DNA of 64,000 nucleotides. Origin: Solilutibacter tolerans. GTDB taxonomy: Bacteria > Pseudomonadota > Gammaproteobacteria > Xanthomonadales > Xanthomonadaceae. Positions 25,060-34,600 of this stretch are shown here, in pieces; the first letter of the stretch is position 1, and the number at the start of each line of letters is the position of its first letter. A program made the position numbers and the translations under genes. The stretch is from assembly GCF_900155935.1 (NCBI RefSeq), contig NZ_FTLW01000002.1, forward strand, positions 496,001-560,000, written 5' to 3'. The notes beneath the pieces were generated by a model. The model was not told the DNA's origin. It searched no databases and saw nothing but the letters and a program-made list of their open reading frames with translations.

Positions 25060-25968
25060 CTATGGCTTCGATCGATTTCGGCGTGCTTCGGGCAGAGCGC
25101 GGTGTATCGCGCTAGCGGCCACGGCCGCATGACCGTAGGCAACCGCAATCTGATTAAGATCAGTTACCACGTCGCCTATGGCATAGAGTCCCGGACGGGT
25201 GGTTTCCATGTGCTCGTTGGTCAGCACCGCGCCGTCGGCGTCCACCATCGCACCCGCCTGTTTCGCCAAGTCGCCCCGGGCTGGCGCTCCCATGGCTGCG
25301 TAAACCAAGTCAAACCAATGGACGTGGCCGTTCGCATCGATGACTTTCCAGCCCCCGTCGATGCAGGCCAAGCTTTTTAGTGGAGCAAGGATCGCGATTC
25401 CTTGCGTGGAAGGAGTGTCGGACGGCCGCGTTCCCTCTTGCGATATCGGAACGACGGTGACGTCTGCCGAGAAGGTGCTGAGGTAGTGAGCGTTGGCCGT
25501 GGCTTTGGCAAGAGGCCCTACCACGGCTATCCGGCAATCCGTCGCTTCATAGCCATCGCAGAGCGCACACGATCGCAGCAATCCGCTCCGCAATGCTTCT
25601 TCAGCGTCGCCGGACGAAAGCTCCGGCAGTCGATCCACCACGCCGGTGGCCAGCAGCACCGTGGGCGCGCTCCAATGCCCGGATTGGGTGTCCACGCGCC
25701 ATCCGCCAGTTGTGGCTTGTAAGGAGCCAACGCGCTGGGGCTGAATCGTTGCGCCATAGGTTTCAGCTTGGACCTTCAGTCGGCTGAGTAATTGATCGCC
25801 CGACACACCTAAAGGAAACCCGGGACAGTTGTGGCTTTCGGGGATCCAGCGAGCCCGGCTCCGACCGTCGTTGAACACGACCACGCGACGATGCAAGCGG
25901 CGGAGGTAGGTGGCTGCGGTCAGCCCCGCAGGTCCGCCGCCGATGATGATGCAGTCGAGGTCCGTCAT
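25060..25968 (-). CDS. Thioredoxin reductase-like FAD/NAD(P) oxidoreductase
   Basis: A 302-residue flavoprotein: N-terminal FAD-binding IIIGGGPAGLTAATYL, a CALCDGYE redox-active disulfide site near residues 137-140 (thioredoxin reductases have CATC), and C-terminal GLYAIGDVV for FAD. The NADPH-binding motif between them (IAVVGPLAKATANA) lacks the usual GGGDSA. The substrate may therefore differ from thioredoxin, as in the bacillithiol/ferredoxin reductase-like branch. It is a single gene at the left edge of the stress cluster, divergent from the next gene. Confidence 0.85.
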   Translation of the reverse strand: MTDLDCIIIGGGPAGLTAATYLRRLHRRVVVFNDGRSRARWIPESHNCPGFPLGVSGDQLLSRLKVQAETYGATIQPQRVGSLQATTGGWRVDTQSGHWSAPTVLLATGVVDRLPELSSGDAEEALRSGLLRSCALCDGYEATDCRIAVVGPLAKATANAHYLSTFSADVTVVPISQEGTRPSDTPSTQGIAILAPLKSLACIDGGWKVIDANGHVHWFDLVYAAMGAPARGDLAKQAGAMVDADGAVLTNEHMETTRPGLYAIGDVVTDLNQIAVAYGHAAVAASAIHRALPEARRNRSKP

Positions 25969-26143
25969 GGCGTCCTGCTGAATAGGGTGGATGGCCAGGT
26001 TCTACAGTGTCATGAAAAGGCTGCCTAAGCATGAGGCGTGGCAAAGGTGACGCAGGTTTCACGGGCGGAAGGGTAGTGATGATCCGTGGCCCATGCTCGC
26101 GCGGCCACGCGGAGGCCTCTGGAGCGCGGGACGGAGTGAAACG

Positions 26144-26506
26144 ATGGGACGGTTTGATTCTGAGCGCTTTCATCGCCTCGTGGAATTTCTCCACCGGTCG
26201 GGTGGGGTGGGCAAGTGTCTTCCGTATCCCAACATGACCCCCATTCCCGCCGGCTTCAACGACTTTGCCAGCCGGGATGCGAAGTCGGTGGAAAGCAATT
26301 GGGCGGATGTGTGCCCGGCCTACGCACTCGCCCTGATCTCGGTGGGCACCTATGGGCTTCCCAAAGACGACGCCGAGATGGAAGTGTTGTGGGACGAGCT
26401 TGGCGGCAATTCCACCAAGTTATGGCCCGAGGTGCGCGACATCGTCATTCGCTCGTGGGGGTGGCTGGACGCCCTCCAGCCGCAAGGGACGGGCGATGGG
26501 GCTTGA
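26144..26506 (+). CDS. Hypothetical protein (120 aa)
   Basis: Read from ATG 26144 (MGRFDSERFHRLVEFLHRSGG). The product is soluble with a Trp-rich C-terminal half (WDELGG, LWPEVRDIVIRSWGWL). I recognise no family. It converges with the small membrane protein gene at 26507, whose stop immediately abuts its own. Composition and framing look like a real gene of the cluster. Confidence 0.5.
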   Translation: MGRFDSERFHRLVEFLHRSGGVGKCLPYPNMTPIPAGFNDFASRDAKSVESNWADVCPAYALALISVGTYGLPKDDAEMEVLWDELGGNSTKLWPEVRDIVIRSWGWLDALQPQGTGDGA

Positions 26507-26770
26507 TCAGCCAGCGGTTCGTTTCTTCCGCCACACGACCCATTGGCCGATGACGGCTGTCAGGAGAATGAGGCTGTTGGTGGTGATGAAAACCCAGTTG
26601 TCGAGCAACCAGCTGTAAACGATGAATCCGACCGACGCCGCCATTTGCCCGAGAAACAGCCACCGGGAAACCCCTTCCGCGTTGTCTTGGGTCGCTTGCT
26701 TATGAATCTGCTTCACCAACGTCGCGAGCAAAATGGCAGACGCCAGCCAACCGATGGCATCGGGCGACAT
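26507..26770 (-). CDS. Small PQ-loop/SemiSWEET-like membrane protein
   Basis: 87 residues from ATG 26770, with GAGGGG 7 nt upstream. There are three predicted transmembrane helices (AIGWLASAILLATLVKQI, LFLGQMAASVGFIVYSWLL, FITTNSLILLTAVIGQWVVW). Layout and length match half-transporters of the SemiSWEET/PQ-loop type or small lipid-A-associated PQ proteins. The transported molecule is unknown. Its start is very close to the divergent corA-like gene. Confidence 0.65.
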   Translation of the reverse strand: MSPDAIGWLASAILLATLVKQIHKQATQDNAEGVSRWLFLGQMAASVGFIVYSWLLDNWVFITTNSLILLTAVIGQWVVWRKKRTAG

Positions 26771-26784
26771 GAAGAAACCCCTCA

Positions 26785-27804
26785 ATGTGGATGGAAGGAA
26801 TGACCGGCGTCACCGAAGTCACCGAGAAGCGCCAGGTACGAATGCAGGCCATGCTATTTGACGCCCAACGAGGAAACCGTGAAATCGGCGCGGATGACCT
26901 GTTCGGACAGGAGCGGTCGAGCGACCAACTGGTGTGGATCGACCTAGTAGACCCAAGCGAAGAGGACGTCCACGAGCTGGCCGCGCGCTTGTCCTTACCC
27001 TCTGCGGCGGTGGAGGGATACTTGGGGACGGAGACGAATCCCACACTGGAGAACTGCGGAAAGTGCTTCTGGCTTCGCGTGGTGGCGGTGGCCGACACAT
27101 CCGGTCACGAGTTCACGGGAACCGTTCTAACCATCGTCGCCGGTTCCAACTTCGTGGCTACCTTGCATCGCACGCCGGTCGCGTTCCTAGAAACGTTCCG
27201 CCAAGGGACGGCGTCGAAAGGTGGGGTGGGAGCGTTGGGATCCGGCAGCTTTGTGGCCGCCCTGCTGGACTGGCATCTGGGAACCTACTTCGAAGCGGTG
27301 TCGCGCTTTGAATTGGCCGTTGAGCGACTAGAAGTCGAGGTGCTCTCCACGGAGCCGCGCGATTGCTTGGCCGAACTTCGGCTGCTCCGGAAGGGCGCTT
27401 CCCGCCTGAGGCGGATGCTCGCCCCACATCGGATCGTGTTCACCGCCTTGTCGCGCCCGGATTTCCGACCAGAAGAAGATGAGCAGACCGACCGCCACTT
27501 TCGAGTCTTGGACACTCACTACGAACGCGCCATGGACATGGTGGAGAACGCCCGGGATTTGGTGGTGGGCAGCTTCGAGCTGTTCAGCACTCAAACCGCC
27601 TTGGCTGCCAACGAGACGATGAAAGTGCTGACCTTCGTCACGGTGGTGGTCGGCGTGCTGGCCGTCATCGGTGGCGTTCTGGGGATGAATTTCGAGGCGC
27701 CGTTCTTCAAGACGGGCGTCCGAGGCTTTTCTGTCGCGGTCGCCTTGATGCTGATCCTGGCGGGCATCTCCGTCATCTTGGGGCGGAATCGCCGCTGGAT
27801 TTAG
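26785..27804 (+). CDS. CorA-family divalent metal transporter
   Basis: 339 residues with the family's large cytoplasmic N-terminal domain, a long helix, and two C-terminal transmembrane helices. The signature GMN lies in VLGMNFEAPF near residue 302. The second membrane segment (SVAVALMLILAGISVIL) is followed by a basic tail. It moves Mg2+ or related divalent cations as a pentamer. The true start may be one of the later in-frame ATGs (26800 or 26842), because no ribosome binding site precedes the first ATG and the divergent neighbour starts 14 bp away. Confidence 0.88.
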   Translation: MWMEGMTGVTEVTEKRQVRMQAMLFDAQRGNREIGADDLFGQERSSDQLVWIDLVDPSEEDVHELAARLSLPSAAVEGYLGTETNPTLENCGKCFWLRVVAVADTSGHEFTGTVLTIVAGSNFVATLHRTPVAFLETFRQGTASKGGVGALGSGSFVAALLDWHLGTYFEAVSRFELAVERLEVEVLSTEPRDCLAELRLLRKGASRLRRMLAPHRIVFTALSRPDFRPEEDEQTDRHFRVLDTHYERAMDMVENARDLVVGSFELFSTQTALAANETMKVLTFVTVVVGVLAVIGGVLGMNFEAPFFKTGVRGFSVAVALMLILAGISVILGRNRRWI

Positions 27805-27805
27805 G

Positions 27806-28069
<264 letters not shown>

Positions 28070-28129
28070 TTACAAGGGTTGGCGTGGACTGAGGTTCTTC
28101 CCTTGATGCCTACTTAGTCGAACACTCCT

Positions 28130-28924
28130 ATGGCACGCAAGAAGACGCTCAAGATCGCCACATTCAACGTCAATGGGGTCAACACCCGTTTGGCGCACCT
28201 GCTGGGGTGGTTGGAGAAGGAGCAGCCGGACATCGTGGGGCTGCAGGAGCTCAAGGCGCTGGACGGTGCTTTTCCGGAAGACGCCATCCGGGAGGCGGGG
28301 TATGGCGCCATCTGGCAGGGTCAGAGGTCCTGGAATGGGGTCGCGTTGTTGGCCAAGAGCCAGGACCCGGTGGAGAGCCGGCGGGGCTTGCCTTGGGATC
28401 CCAAGGACGAGCAGAGCCGCTACATCGAGGCGGCCGTCCACGGCATCGTCGTGGGTTGCCTATACCTACCCAACGGCAATCCCCAGCCGGGTCCGAAGTT
28501 CGACTACAAGCTCAAATGGATGGCACGCCTACAGCGCCACGCCAAGACTTTGGTGGATCTGCCCCATCCGGTAGCCCTCATCGGCGACTTCAACGTCGTG
28601 CCGACCGACGAAGACATCTACGATCCTAAAGGGTGGCGGCGGGATGCCCTCTTGCAGCCGGAATCCAGAGAAGCGTTTTTCAAGCTGCTGGAGCAAGGGT
28701 GGACCGACAGCCTTCGCACGATTCACGGGTCGAACAGCGGGGTCTACACCTTCTGGGACTATTTCCGCCAACACGCCGAGCGCGACCGAGGTTTGCGCAT
28801 CGACCACTTGCTGCTCAATCCCGTGCTCGCCAAGCGGCTGAAGGGTGCGGGCGTGGACCGATGGGTTCGGCTACAAGAGAAGGCGAGTGACCACGCGCCC
28901 ACGTGGATCCAAGTGGGCGCCTGA
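28130..28924 (+). CDS. xthA: Exonuclease III-type AP endonuclease
   Basis: 264 residues of the endonuclease/exonuclease/phosphatase fold: IATFNVNGVNTRL (metal Asn), GLQELKALDG (metal Glu), LIGDFNVVPTDEDIYDP (catalytic Asp and Asn), TFWDYF, RIDHLLLNP and SDHAPTW (catalytic Asp-His). It is the right size for ExoIII. It cuts DNA at abasic sites and removes 3'-blocking groups after oxidative damage, which fits the neighbouring catalase and end-joining genes. The family also has an exodeoxyribonuclease-only branch, so the gene symbol is approximate. Confidence 0.9.
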   Translation: MARKKTLKIATFNVNGVNTRLAHLLGWLEKEQPDIVGLQELKALDGAFPEDAIREAGYGAIWQGQRSWNGVALLAKSQDPVESRRGLPWDPKDEQSRYIEAAVHGIVVGCLYLPNGNPQPGPKFDYKLKWMARLQRHAKTLVDLPHPVALIGDFNVVPTDEDIYDPKGWRRDALLQPESREAFFKLLEQGWTDSLRTIHGSNSGVYTFWDYFRQHAERDRGLRIDHLLLNPVLAKRLKGAGVDRWVRLQEKASDHAPTWIQVGA

Positions 28925-28931
28925 AGAAACT

Positions 28932-29489
28932 CTACTGCTCAGCAGCCAAGCTGCGCAGGACGGTTTTGGCCCCTCGCGTGTCCAGGCTCATTGACTCGCG
29001 CATCAGTGCAAATGCGCGGGTGGATCGGGAAGGGGTCTGCGCGGCAACGCAATCCTGAGGGACCCGCACCTTGTATCCACGCATGTGGGCATCCTGTACG
29101 GTGGCCAAGACGCACGAGTCGGTGGCCACACCGGTGATCACAAGCTCCTGAAGCTTCAAGTCCGCCAGAATCGCGGGCAGGGTCGTGCAGAGGAAGCCCG
29201 AATGCCTCGGCTTGAGCACGTAGTATTCCCCCGGCTTAGGCCCCAGCACGGCGGCAATCTCGCTTGACGGGCCGGGATGCTGCCGGCACTTCGCGACGAG
29301 GTCGGTGAACTCCTGGTTCCAGTCCATGAAGTTGTCGTTGGCGAACAGCACCGGCCAGTTGCGGTCGGCGAAGGCTTGGCGAAGGGTGGCAATAGGGCCG
29401 CACGCTTTGAGCGCGTGGACACCCAGTTGGTTGCCCCCTTCGAAGTCGAAGAGGTTGATCATGTCGATGATGAGAAGCGCAGGACGCAT
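28932..29489 (-). CDS. Isochorismatase-like cysteine hydrolase
   Basis: A 185-residue cytosolic hydrolase. The catalytic triad is visible: Asp9 (LLIIDMINLF), Lys in VLKPRHSGF, and the nucleophile Cys in VATDSCVLATV with the usual cis-peptide context. Family members hydrolyse isochorismate, nicotinamide or other amides, and the exact substrate is not evident. It converges with the xth gene, 7 bp between stops. Confidence 0.82.
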   Translation of the reverse strand: MRPALLIIDMINLFDFEGGNQLGVHALKACGPIATLRQAFADRNWPVLFANDNFMDWNQEFTDLVAKCRQHPGPSSEIAAVLGPKPGEYYVLKPRHSGFLCTTLPAILADLKLQELVITGVATDSCVLATVQDAHMRGYKVRVPQDCVAAQTPSRSTRAFALMRESMSLDTRGAKTVLRSLAAEQ

Positions 29490-29498
29490 ATATCCGCC

Positions 29499-30017
29499 TT
29501 ACGTCCCGGTCTGACTATGAGGTGCTTCGACCGGCTTGGACTGTGGCGAATCTTTCTGGCGCAGAAAGATGGTCAGCAAGACAAGTGCCGCCACGGCGAG
29601 GAACTCGCTTTTCCAGTTCTGAAAGGACTCGAACCAGAACTGGGCGCTAGCCAGGTGATCCCAAAGTTCAACAGGAGGTTTCCCGTCGAGCTGACGCTGG
29701 ACGCTTTCGAGGCGCCAACTGCCATCCAAATGAAGTGCGAACGAGAGCAGGAAGAGCACACCAAATGCGATGGCCAGAGAGTGCTCGTAGAGCTTCAGCC
29801 AGACTCCGCCAATTCGCACGGGCCAAGGGGTTGGTCCGTATTCAACGCGATCCTCTTCTTGCGAGGGATCCAATGGGCGCGACTCTGCCGAGCCCTTTTG
29901 CCGAAGGGAGACACTTAGCAGCACATACATGCCCATCTGAAGAAACTCACTCTCCCAGTTCTCAAACGTGGCAGACACGAAGTGACCGCTGGCATTTTCA
30001 CGTTGCGTTAGCGCCAT
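29499..30017 (-). CDS. DUF6766-like membrane protein, probably N-truncated
   Basis: 172 residues with an internal duplication: FENWESEFLQMGMYVLL-LRQKGSAESRP early and FQNWKSEFLAVAALVLL-LRQKDSPQSKP at the end. A transmembrane pair lies between and within the repeats. As I recall the family, members are longer and begin with an extra hydrophobic segment of about 50-60 residues before the first repeat. Here an in-frame TGA lies about eight codons upstream of the ATG, so that segment is absent. The function is unknown. Confidence 0.6.
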   Translation of the reverse strand: MALTQRENASGHFVSATFENWESEFLQMGMYVLLSVSLRQKGSAESRPLDPSQEEDRVEYGPTPWPVRIGGVWLKLYEHSLAIAFGVLFLLSFALHLDGSWRLESVQRQLDGKPPVELWDHLASAQFWFESFQNWKSEFLAVAALVLLTIFLRQKDSPQSKPVEAPHSQTGT

Positions 30018-30064
30018 GGCGCTAACGATGCGCTCCTTAGTTCACCCAACTAACGGAGTCAGTC

Positions 30065-30673
30065 ATGGCAAGCAAGGGTTACGATCAGAGCGGTCTCAAG
30101 GAATTGCTCCTTCAGTCGCTGGAAACCGAGCGCGGCGGCATCAAGATCTACACGACTGCCATCAGCGCGGCGGTCAATGAAGACCTGCGCGAGGAATGGC
30201 AGGAATACCTGGAAGAGACCCAGCACCACGAGGAAGTGCTCACCCGCGTATTCAGCGAGCTCGGGATGGACACCGAGGAGATGAGCCCGGGCCGTGAAGT
30301 CTGCGCGCACAACGGCGCTTCGCTGGTGGCGGCCATTGAGCTGGCAAAGGCGAACGCCGATCCCGCGGCAGCGGAGCTGGTCGCGTGCGAATGCGTTGTT
30401 CTAGCGGAGACCAAAGATCACTCCAACTGGGAGTTGATCGGCAAGGTCGCAGAATCAGCCGATGACAAGGTAGCCCAGGTCCTGAAAGCGGCCTACGACG
30501 AGGTGGAGGAGGACGAAGATCACCACCTCTACCACACCAAGGGATGGTGCCGGGAGCTGTGGATCCAGAGCTTGGGGATGCCAGCCGTGCTGCCCCCGCC
30601 CGAAGAGGTCAAGAAGGTCGAGACCGCAATCGGCGCAGCCCGCGCCGAGCAAGCCCGAGAAGACATGTTGTGA
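30065..30673 (+). CDS. Ferritin-like domain protein
   Basis: A 202-residue, all-helical acidic protein. Candidate di-iron ligands follow the ferritin-like pattern: ETERGGIKIY, EETQHHEEVL, ECVVLAETKDHSNWELI and EEDEDHHLYHTKGW. Proteins of this kind are associated with stress survival and catalase genes, storing or oxidising iron to limit hydroxyl radical formation. It is followed by a strong terminator and then the large catalase gene. Confidence 0.75.
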   Translation: MASKGYDQSGLKELLLQSLETERGGIKIYTTAISAAVNEDLREEWQEYLEETQHHEEVLTRVFSELGMDTEEMSPGREVCAHNGASLVAAIELAKANADPAAAELVACECVVLAETKDHSNWELIGKVAESADDKVAQVLKAAYDEVEEDEDHHLYHTKGWCRELWIQSLGMPAVLPPPEEVKKVETAIGAARAEQAREDML

Positions 30674-30675
30674 GC

Positions 30676-30702
30676 AAAGCCCGCCTTATGGCGGGCTTTT
30701 TA
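30676..30702 (+). terminator. Rho-independent terminator after the ferritin-like gene
   Basis: GCCCGCC and GGCGGGC form a 7-bp G+C stem with a TTAT loop, extended by AAA/TTT and followed by a T-run. It begins a few bases after the ferritin-like stop and separates that gene from the catalase gene. Confidence 0.9.
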
Positions 30703-30773
30703 CCATCTTCACGCACTTCCCAACCTCCTGAGGGTGGCTGGGGTTTTGTCAATTCAGACAGGAAAACAGTCCC

Positions 30774-33167
30774 ATGGCGACGTCACGCAAGAACTCCCCC
30801 AAAGACAAGAAGAGCGTGGCTAGTGCCGCTGCTGCTCGCAACTCTGAGAGTTCCGCGTCCAAGGCCCCACCGCAAGGTTCGGATGACTTGGCAGCTGAGC
30901 AGAGCGCGGAGGTGGAGGCAACGGCTGCCGCCATGCCGTTCAACGAGAACAAGGCAGCCGAGCACGGGCGCGAAGCGGCGCTGGATCCGCCCGAGGGCAC
31001 CCAAATCGTTCCGCCGTCCTCGTTGGTGACGGCCAGCACCCTGGCGGAGAGCAATACGTCCGAGAAACTGGGAACCCGTGCTGAAGAAGGCGCAAATCCG
31101 ACTGTCGGTTCCCTCGATCGCGTGCGTGTGGACAGCAGTGGCCAACGCCTGACAACCAACCAGGGCGTGCCGATCGCCGACAACCAGAACTCGCTCAAGG
31201 CAGGCCTGCGTGGCCCGGCCCTGCTGAAGGACTTCATCCTGCGCGAGAAGATCACGCATTTCGACCACGAACGGATTCCTGAGCGGATCGTGCACGCCCG
31301 AGGCTCGGGCGCACACGGCTTCTTCGAGAGCTATAAGAACCAGCGAAAACTCACTCGCGCGGCGCCGTTTCAGGAGGCAGGCAAGATCACGCCAGTCTTC
31401 GTGCGGTTCTCTACGGTCGCGGGAGAGCGAGGCAGTAAGGACACCGCGCGCGATGCGCGCGGGTTTGCTGTGAAGTTCTACACCGACGAGGGCAACTGGG
31501 ACCTAGTGGGCAACAATATGCCTGTCTTCTTCATCCAAGACGCGATGAAGTTTCCTGACCTGGTGCATGCGGCCAAGCCCGAGCCGCACCACCAAATGCC
31601 GCAGGCCGCCTCGGCCCACGACACCTTCTGGGACTTCGTCTCGCTGATGCCCGAGTCCACCCACATGCTGATGTGGCTGATGTCCGACCGCGCCATTCCG
31701 CGCAGCTACCGCATGATGCAGGGCTTCGGTGTTCACACTTTCCGCTTCGTCAACGAGCGGGGCCAATCGTCCTTCGTGAAGTTTCATTGGACCCCGCTGC
31801 AGGGCACACACGCTTTGCTCTGGGACGAAGCCGTGAAGATCTCGGGCTGCGACCCGGACTACCACCGCCGCGACCTGTGGGAAGCCATCGAGGCGGGCGC
31901 TTACCCGGAGTGGGAATTGGGCGTGCAGATCTTCTCGGAAGAAGATGCCGAGCGGTTTTCGTTCGACATCCTGGACGCGACCAAGATCATCCCTGAAGAA
32001 CTCGTGCCCATTACCCCACTGGGCCGGATGGTGCTCAACCGCAATCCCGACAACTTCTTCGCCGAGACAGAGCAAGTAGCGTTTTGCACGGCCCACGTGG
32101 TGCCCGGCATCGACTTCACTAATGATCCCTTGCTTGCAGGTCGAATTCACTCCTATGTGGACACTCAGCTGAGCCGACTCGGCGGGCCCAACTTCCACGA
32201 AATTCCGATCAATGCGCCCATCGCACCAGTTCATAACAACCAGCGCGACGGGTTGCATCGCCAGGCCATCCACCGCGGCAAGGTCTCCTACGAGCCGAAC
32301 TCGTTGGGGGGCGGCTGTCCCTTCCAGGCCGGGGCGGCCGGCTTCGTCTCCTTCCCTGAGCCGGTGGAGCAGGACGAGGTGCGCGGCAAACCCGAGAAGT
32401 TCGCCGAGCACTTCAATCAGGCGGCCCTGTTCTTCAACAGCCAGACACCGGTGGAGCAAGCGCATATTGCGGCCGCGTTCCGCTTCGAGCTCTCGAAGCT
32501 GACAGTGCCCGCGATTCGCCAGAGGGTGGTCTCTATGCTTCGCAATGCCTCGGAAGAGCTGGCGGCGCAGGTAGCCGAAGGACTGGGGATGCCGCTCCCG
32601 GATGCCATGCCCCGGGCGCTGCCGAAGCCGCCCAAGGCAGAAGTGGACGTTTCCCAGCCGTTGTCGATGTTTGCTCGCCCGGGCAACACGGGCGTGGCAA
32701 CGCGCAAGGTCGCCATCTTCGTGGGCGACGGCGTCGACGGCGACCAGGTGGCGAAAGCCCAGCAGGCCTTGCTGGACGCCGGAGCCGTCGGCCGACTGGT
32801 GGGACCACGCGTGGGAATCTTTACCGCAGCCGATGGCAGTGAGATCGATGCGGACGCCTCCTTTGAGAACGAGCCGTCCGTCCTGTTCGACGGGGTGATC
32901 ATTCCTGACGGCGAGGGAACAGCGAAGGTGTGGGCTCGCGATGGGAGGGCGGCGGAGTTCGTGAAGGACCAGTTCCGCCATCTCAAGACCATTCTGGCGC
33001 TGGGCGAAGCGGTCGCGTTCGTCGAAGGGGCCGGCGTGCTGAGGGATGAGGGCGATCCTGGCTTGTTGCTTCAGAGCGAGCCGGAAGACGCGGCGGTGAA
33101 CCAGTTCCTCGAGGCGTTGGCCCTGCATAAGCACTTTGGCCGTGAGACGGATCCGCCGATGCTCTGA
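30774..33167 (+). CDS. katE: Large-subunit catalase HPII type
   Basis: A 797-residue clade 2 monofunctional heme catalase that decomposes H2O2. The catalytic His is about residue 181 ([11 protein letters not shown]), the distal Asn is in [13 protein letters not shown], and the proximal heme Tyr is in [10 protein letters not shown]. After the catalase core the C-terminal domain about 640-797 ([17 protein letters not shown] onward) is the flavodoxin/GAT-like fold typical of HPII. The N-terminal tail of about 140 residues is low-complexity, Ala/Ser/Glu/Lys-rich and longer than in E. coli HPII (753 aa total). No signal peptide is seen. Confidence 0.95.
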   Translation: MATSRKNSPKDKKSVASAAAARNSESSASKAPPQGSDDLAAEQSAEVEATAAAMPFNENKAAEHGREAALDPPEGTQIVPPSSLVTASTLAESNTSEKLGTRAEEGANPTVGSLDRVRVDSSGQRLTTNQGVPIADNQNSLKAGLRGPALLKDFILREKITHFDHERIPERIVHARGSGAHGFFESYKNQRKLTRAAPFQEAGKITPVFVRFSTVAGERGSKDTARDARGFAVKFYTDEGNWDLVGNNMPVFFIQDAMKFPDLVHAAKPEPHHQMPQAASAHDTFWDFVSLMPESTHMLMWLMSDRAIPRSYRMMQGFGVHTFRFVNERGQSSFVKFHWTPLQGTHALLWDEAVKISGCDPDYHRRDLWEAIEAGAYPEWELGVQIFSEEDAERFSFDILDATKIIPEELVPITPLGRMVLNRNPDNFFAETEQVAFCTAHVVPGIDFTNDPLLAGRIHSYVDTQLSRLGGPNFHEIPINAPIAPVHNNQRDGLHRQAIHRGKVSYEPNSLGGGCPFQAGAAGFVSFPEPVEQDEVRGKPEKFAEHFNQAALFFNSQTPVEQAHIAAAFRFELSKLTVPAIRQRVVSMLRNASEELAAQVAEGLGMPLPDAMPRALPKPPKAEVDVSQPLSMFARPGNTGVATRKVAIFVGDGVDGDQVAKAQQALLDAGAVGRLVGPRVGIFTAADGSEIDADASFENEPSVLFDGVIIPDGEGTAKVWARDGRAAEFVKDQFRHLKTILALGEAVAFVEGAGVLRDEGDPGLLLQSEPEDAAVNQFLEALALHKHFGRETDPPML

Positions 33168-33472
33168 ACAGACCAAGGTGGCCAAGGCAGGTGCCTCGGC
33201 CACCAGGCGGCGTGTCTTCAGTTCTCTTCGAACATCAGCTCTGTGACGTGGACGCCTTTTGCCAAGGGCGGCTTGAGAAAGAAGGGGCCGCTCAGTCCTT
33301 GCCTCGATGCAGCGAGTGCATCCACCATGACGCCGGAGTTTCCCCCACTCAAGCGCCGACGACCGGAAGCCCCCGCGAGCGGGCTTGCCATATTGCAGCA
33401 TCTGCGGACGGGGTGACACCGATTTCACGCGGCCGGACCTACAAGTGATGCTCGCACACGTTGGAGCCTGCC
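33168..33472. other. Intergenic stretch with katE hairpin
   Basis: No supported gene. At 33177-33204 an imperfect hairpin (GGTGGCC with GGCCACC, inner AGGCA with TGCCT) follows the catalase stop without a clear T-run and probably ends or stabilises that transcript. The rest should hold the promoter of the Ku gene. Confidence 0.5.
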
Positions 33473-34390
33473 ATGGCCCGCCCAATCTGGACCGGATCGC
33501 TTTCCTTCGGTCTGCTCAATATTCCTGTGTCCCTCATGTCCGGCGAGCGCCGAACGGACCTGAGCTTTCGCATGCTCGACTCCCGGGATAAAAAGCCCAT
33601 CCGTTTCGAGCGGGTGAACGCGGACACTGGCGAAGAAGTGCCGTGGAAGGACATCGTCAAGGCCTTCGAGTATGACAAAGGCAGCTACGTCGTCATCGAG
33701 AAAGAGGATATCGCGGCTGCAGCGCCCGAATCGCATGAGTCGGTGGACGTGGAAACGTTCGTGGAGGCGTCCAGCATCAACCTGCGCTACTTCGAGAAGC
33801 CCTACGTCCTAGTCCCGGGCAAGAAAGCCGAGAAGGGCTACGTGCTGCTGCGCGAGACCCTGAAGAAGTCAGGAAAGGTGGGCATCGCCCGTGTGGTCAT
33901 ACGCACGCGGGAGTATATGTGCGCCGTCATGCCCGACGGGGACGCGCTGGTGTTGATCCTCCTGCGCTACCCGCAAGAGCTGGTCGAGTTCGACGAATAC
34001 AAGCTTCCCGAGGGCAAGCCGGCCGATTACCGCCTGGCGCCCAAAGAACTTGAGATGGCCGAGCAGCTCATAGATTCGATGACATCCGAATGGAATCCGG
34101 CCGACTACCACGACGAGTTCCGATCACGGCTGTCGGACATCATCAAGAAGCGCATCAAGTCCGCCGGCGCCACCACCACGTTCGAAGAGCCCGAGCCGCG
34201 CGAAGACGCCGCCACCAACGTGGTGGACTTCATGTCGCTGCTCCAACAGAGCTTGGACACGAAGAAGCGCACGCCGGCCAAGGGCGCAGCCAAGAAAGCA
34301 GAAGCCAATTCCCCGGCTAAAGCGACCAAAGCGCCCGCAAAGAAAGCCAGCAAGGCCACCAAGAAATCCAGTGCCCGCAAGGCTTCCTGA
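33473..34390 (+). CDS. ku: Ku DNA end-binding protein
   Basis: A 305-residue bacterial Ku read from ATG 33473 (MARPIWTGSLSFGLLNIPVS, the family's typical opening). The Ku core domain with the beta-barrel ring (ERVNADTGEEVPWKDIVKAF, PYVLVPGKKAEKGYVLLRE) is followed by a lysine/alanine-rich tail after residue 265. Homodimeric Ku threads onto double-strand ends and recruits LigD for non-homologous end joining. The next genes are DUF3606 and ligD, so the complete pathway is here. Confidence 0.95.
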   Translation: MARPIWTGSLSFGLLNIPVSLMSGERRTDLSFRMLDSRDKKPIRFERVNADTGEEVPWKDIVKAFEYDKGSYVVIEKEDIAAAAPESHESVDVETFVEASSINLRYFEKPYVLVPGKKAEKGYVLLRETLKKSGKVGIARVVIRTREYMCAVMPDGDALVLILLRYPQELVEFDEYKLPEGKPADYRLAPKELEMAEQLIDSMTSEWNPADYHDEFRSRLSDIIKKRIKSAGATTTFEEPEPREDAATNVVDFMSLLQQSLDTKKRTPAKGAAKKAEANSPAKATKAPAKKASKATKKSSARKAS

Positions 34391-34414
34391 TTCACCACCG
34401 AAGGAGAAATATCC

Positions 34415-34591
34415 ATGTCCGACAACAAGAGCAAGACCGGTTCCCCAGACCGCGATCGCATCAACCTGAGCGAGGACTACGAGGTCCAATACTGGACCAA
34501 GGAATTGGGCATCTCCGAGAAGGAGCTGCGAGATGTCATCCAGGCGGTGGGCAATACCTCCAAAGCGGTTCGCGAGCATCTGAGCAAGTAG
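34415..34591 (+). CDS. DUF3606 small protein
   Basis: A 58-residue protein with AAGGAGA upstream of ATG 34415. The sequence RINLSEDYEVQYWTKELGIS followed by ELRDVIQAVGN is the DUF3606 signature, which occurs in small genes near Ku/LigD clusters. It is positioned between ku and ligD with 24 bp and 9 bp gaps, so it is a member of the operon. The function is unknown. Confidence 0.85.
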   Translation: MSDNKSKTGSPDRDRINLSEDYEVQYWTKELGISEKELRDVIQAVGNTSKAVREHLSK

Positions 34592-34600
34592 CCCCACGCC

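Noticed and set aside
24915-25148. 77-residue minus-strand frame after the reductase gene
   Set aside because: It overlaps the reductase 3' end, with no ribosome binding site or known domain. At most a decayed remnant.
33191-33448. 85-residue plus-strand frame between katE and ku
   Set aside because: It begins in the katE terminator-like hairpin and has no start signal or family.
31503-33485. 660-residue minus-strand frame opposite katE
   Set aside because: Antisense to a clear catalase. Its composition is typical of a G+C-rich shadow frame and no domain is recognisable.
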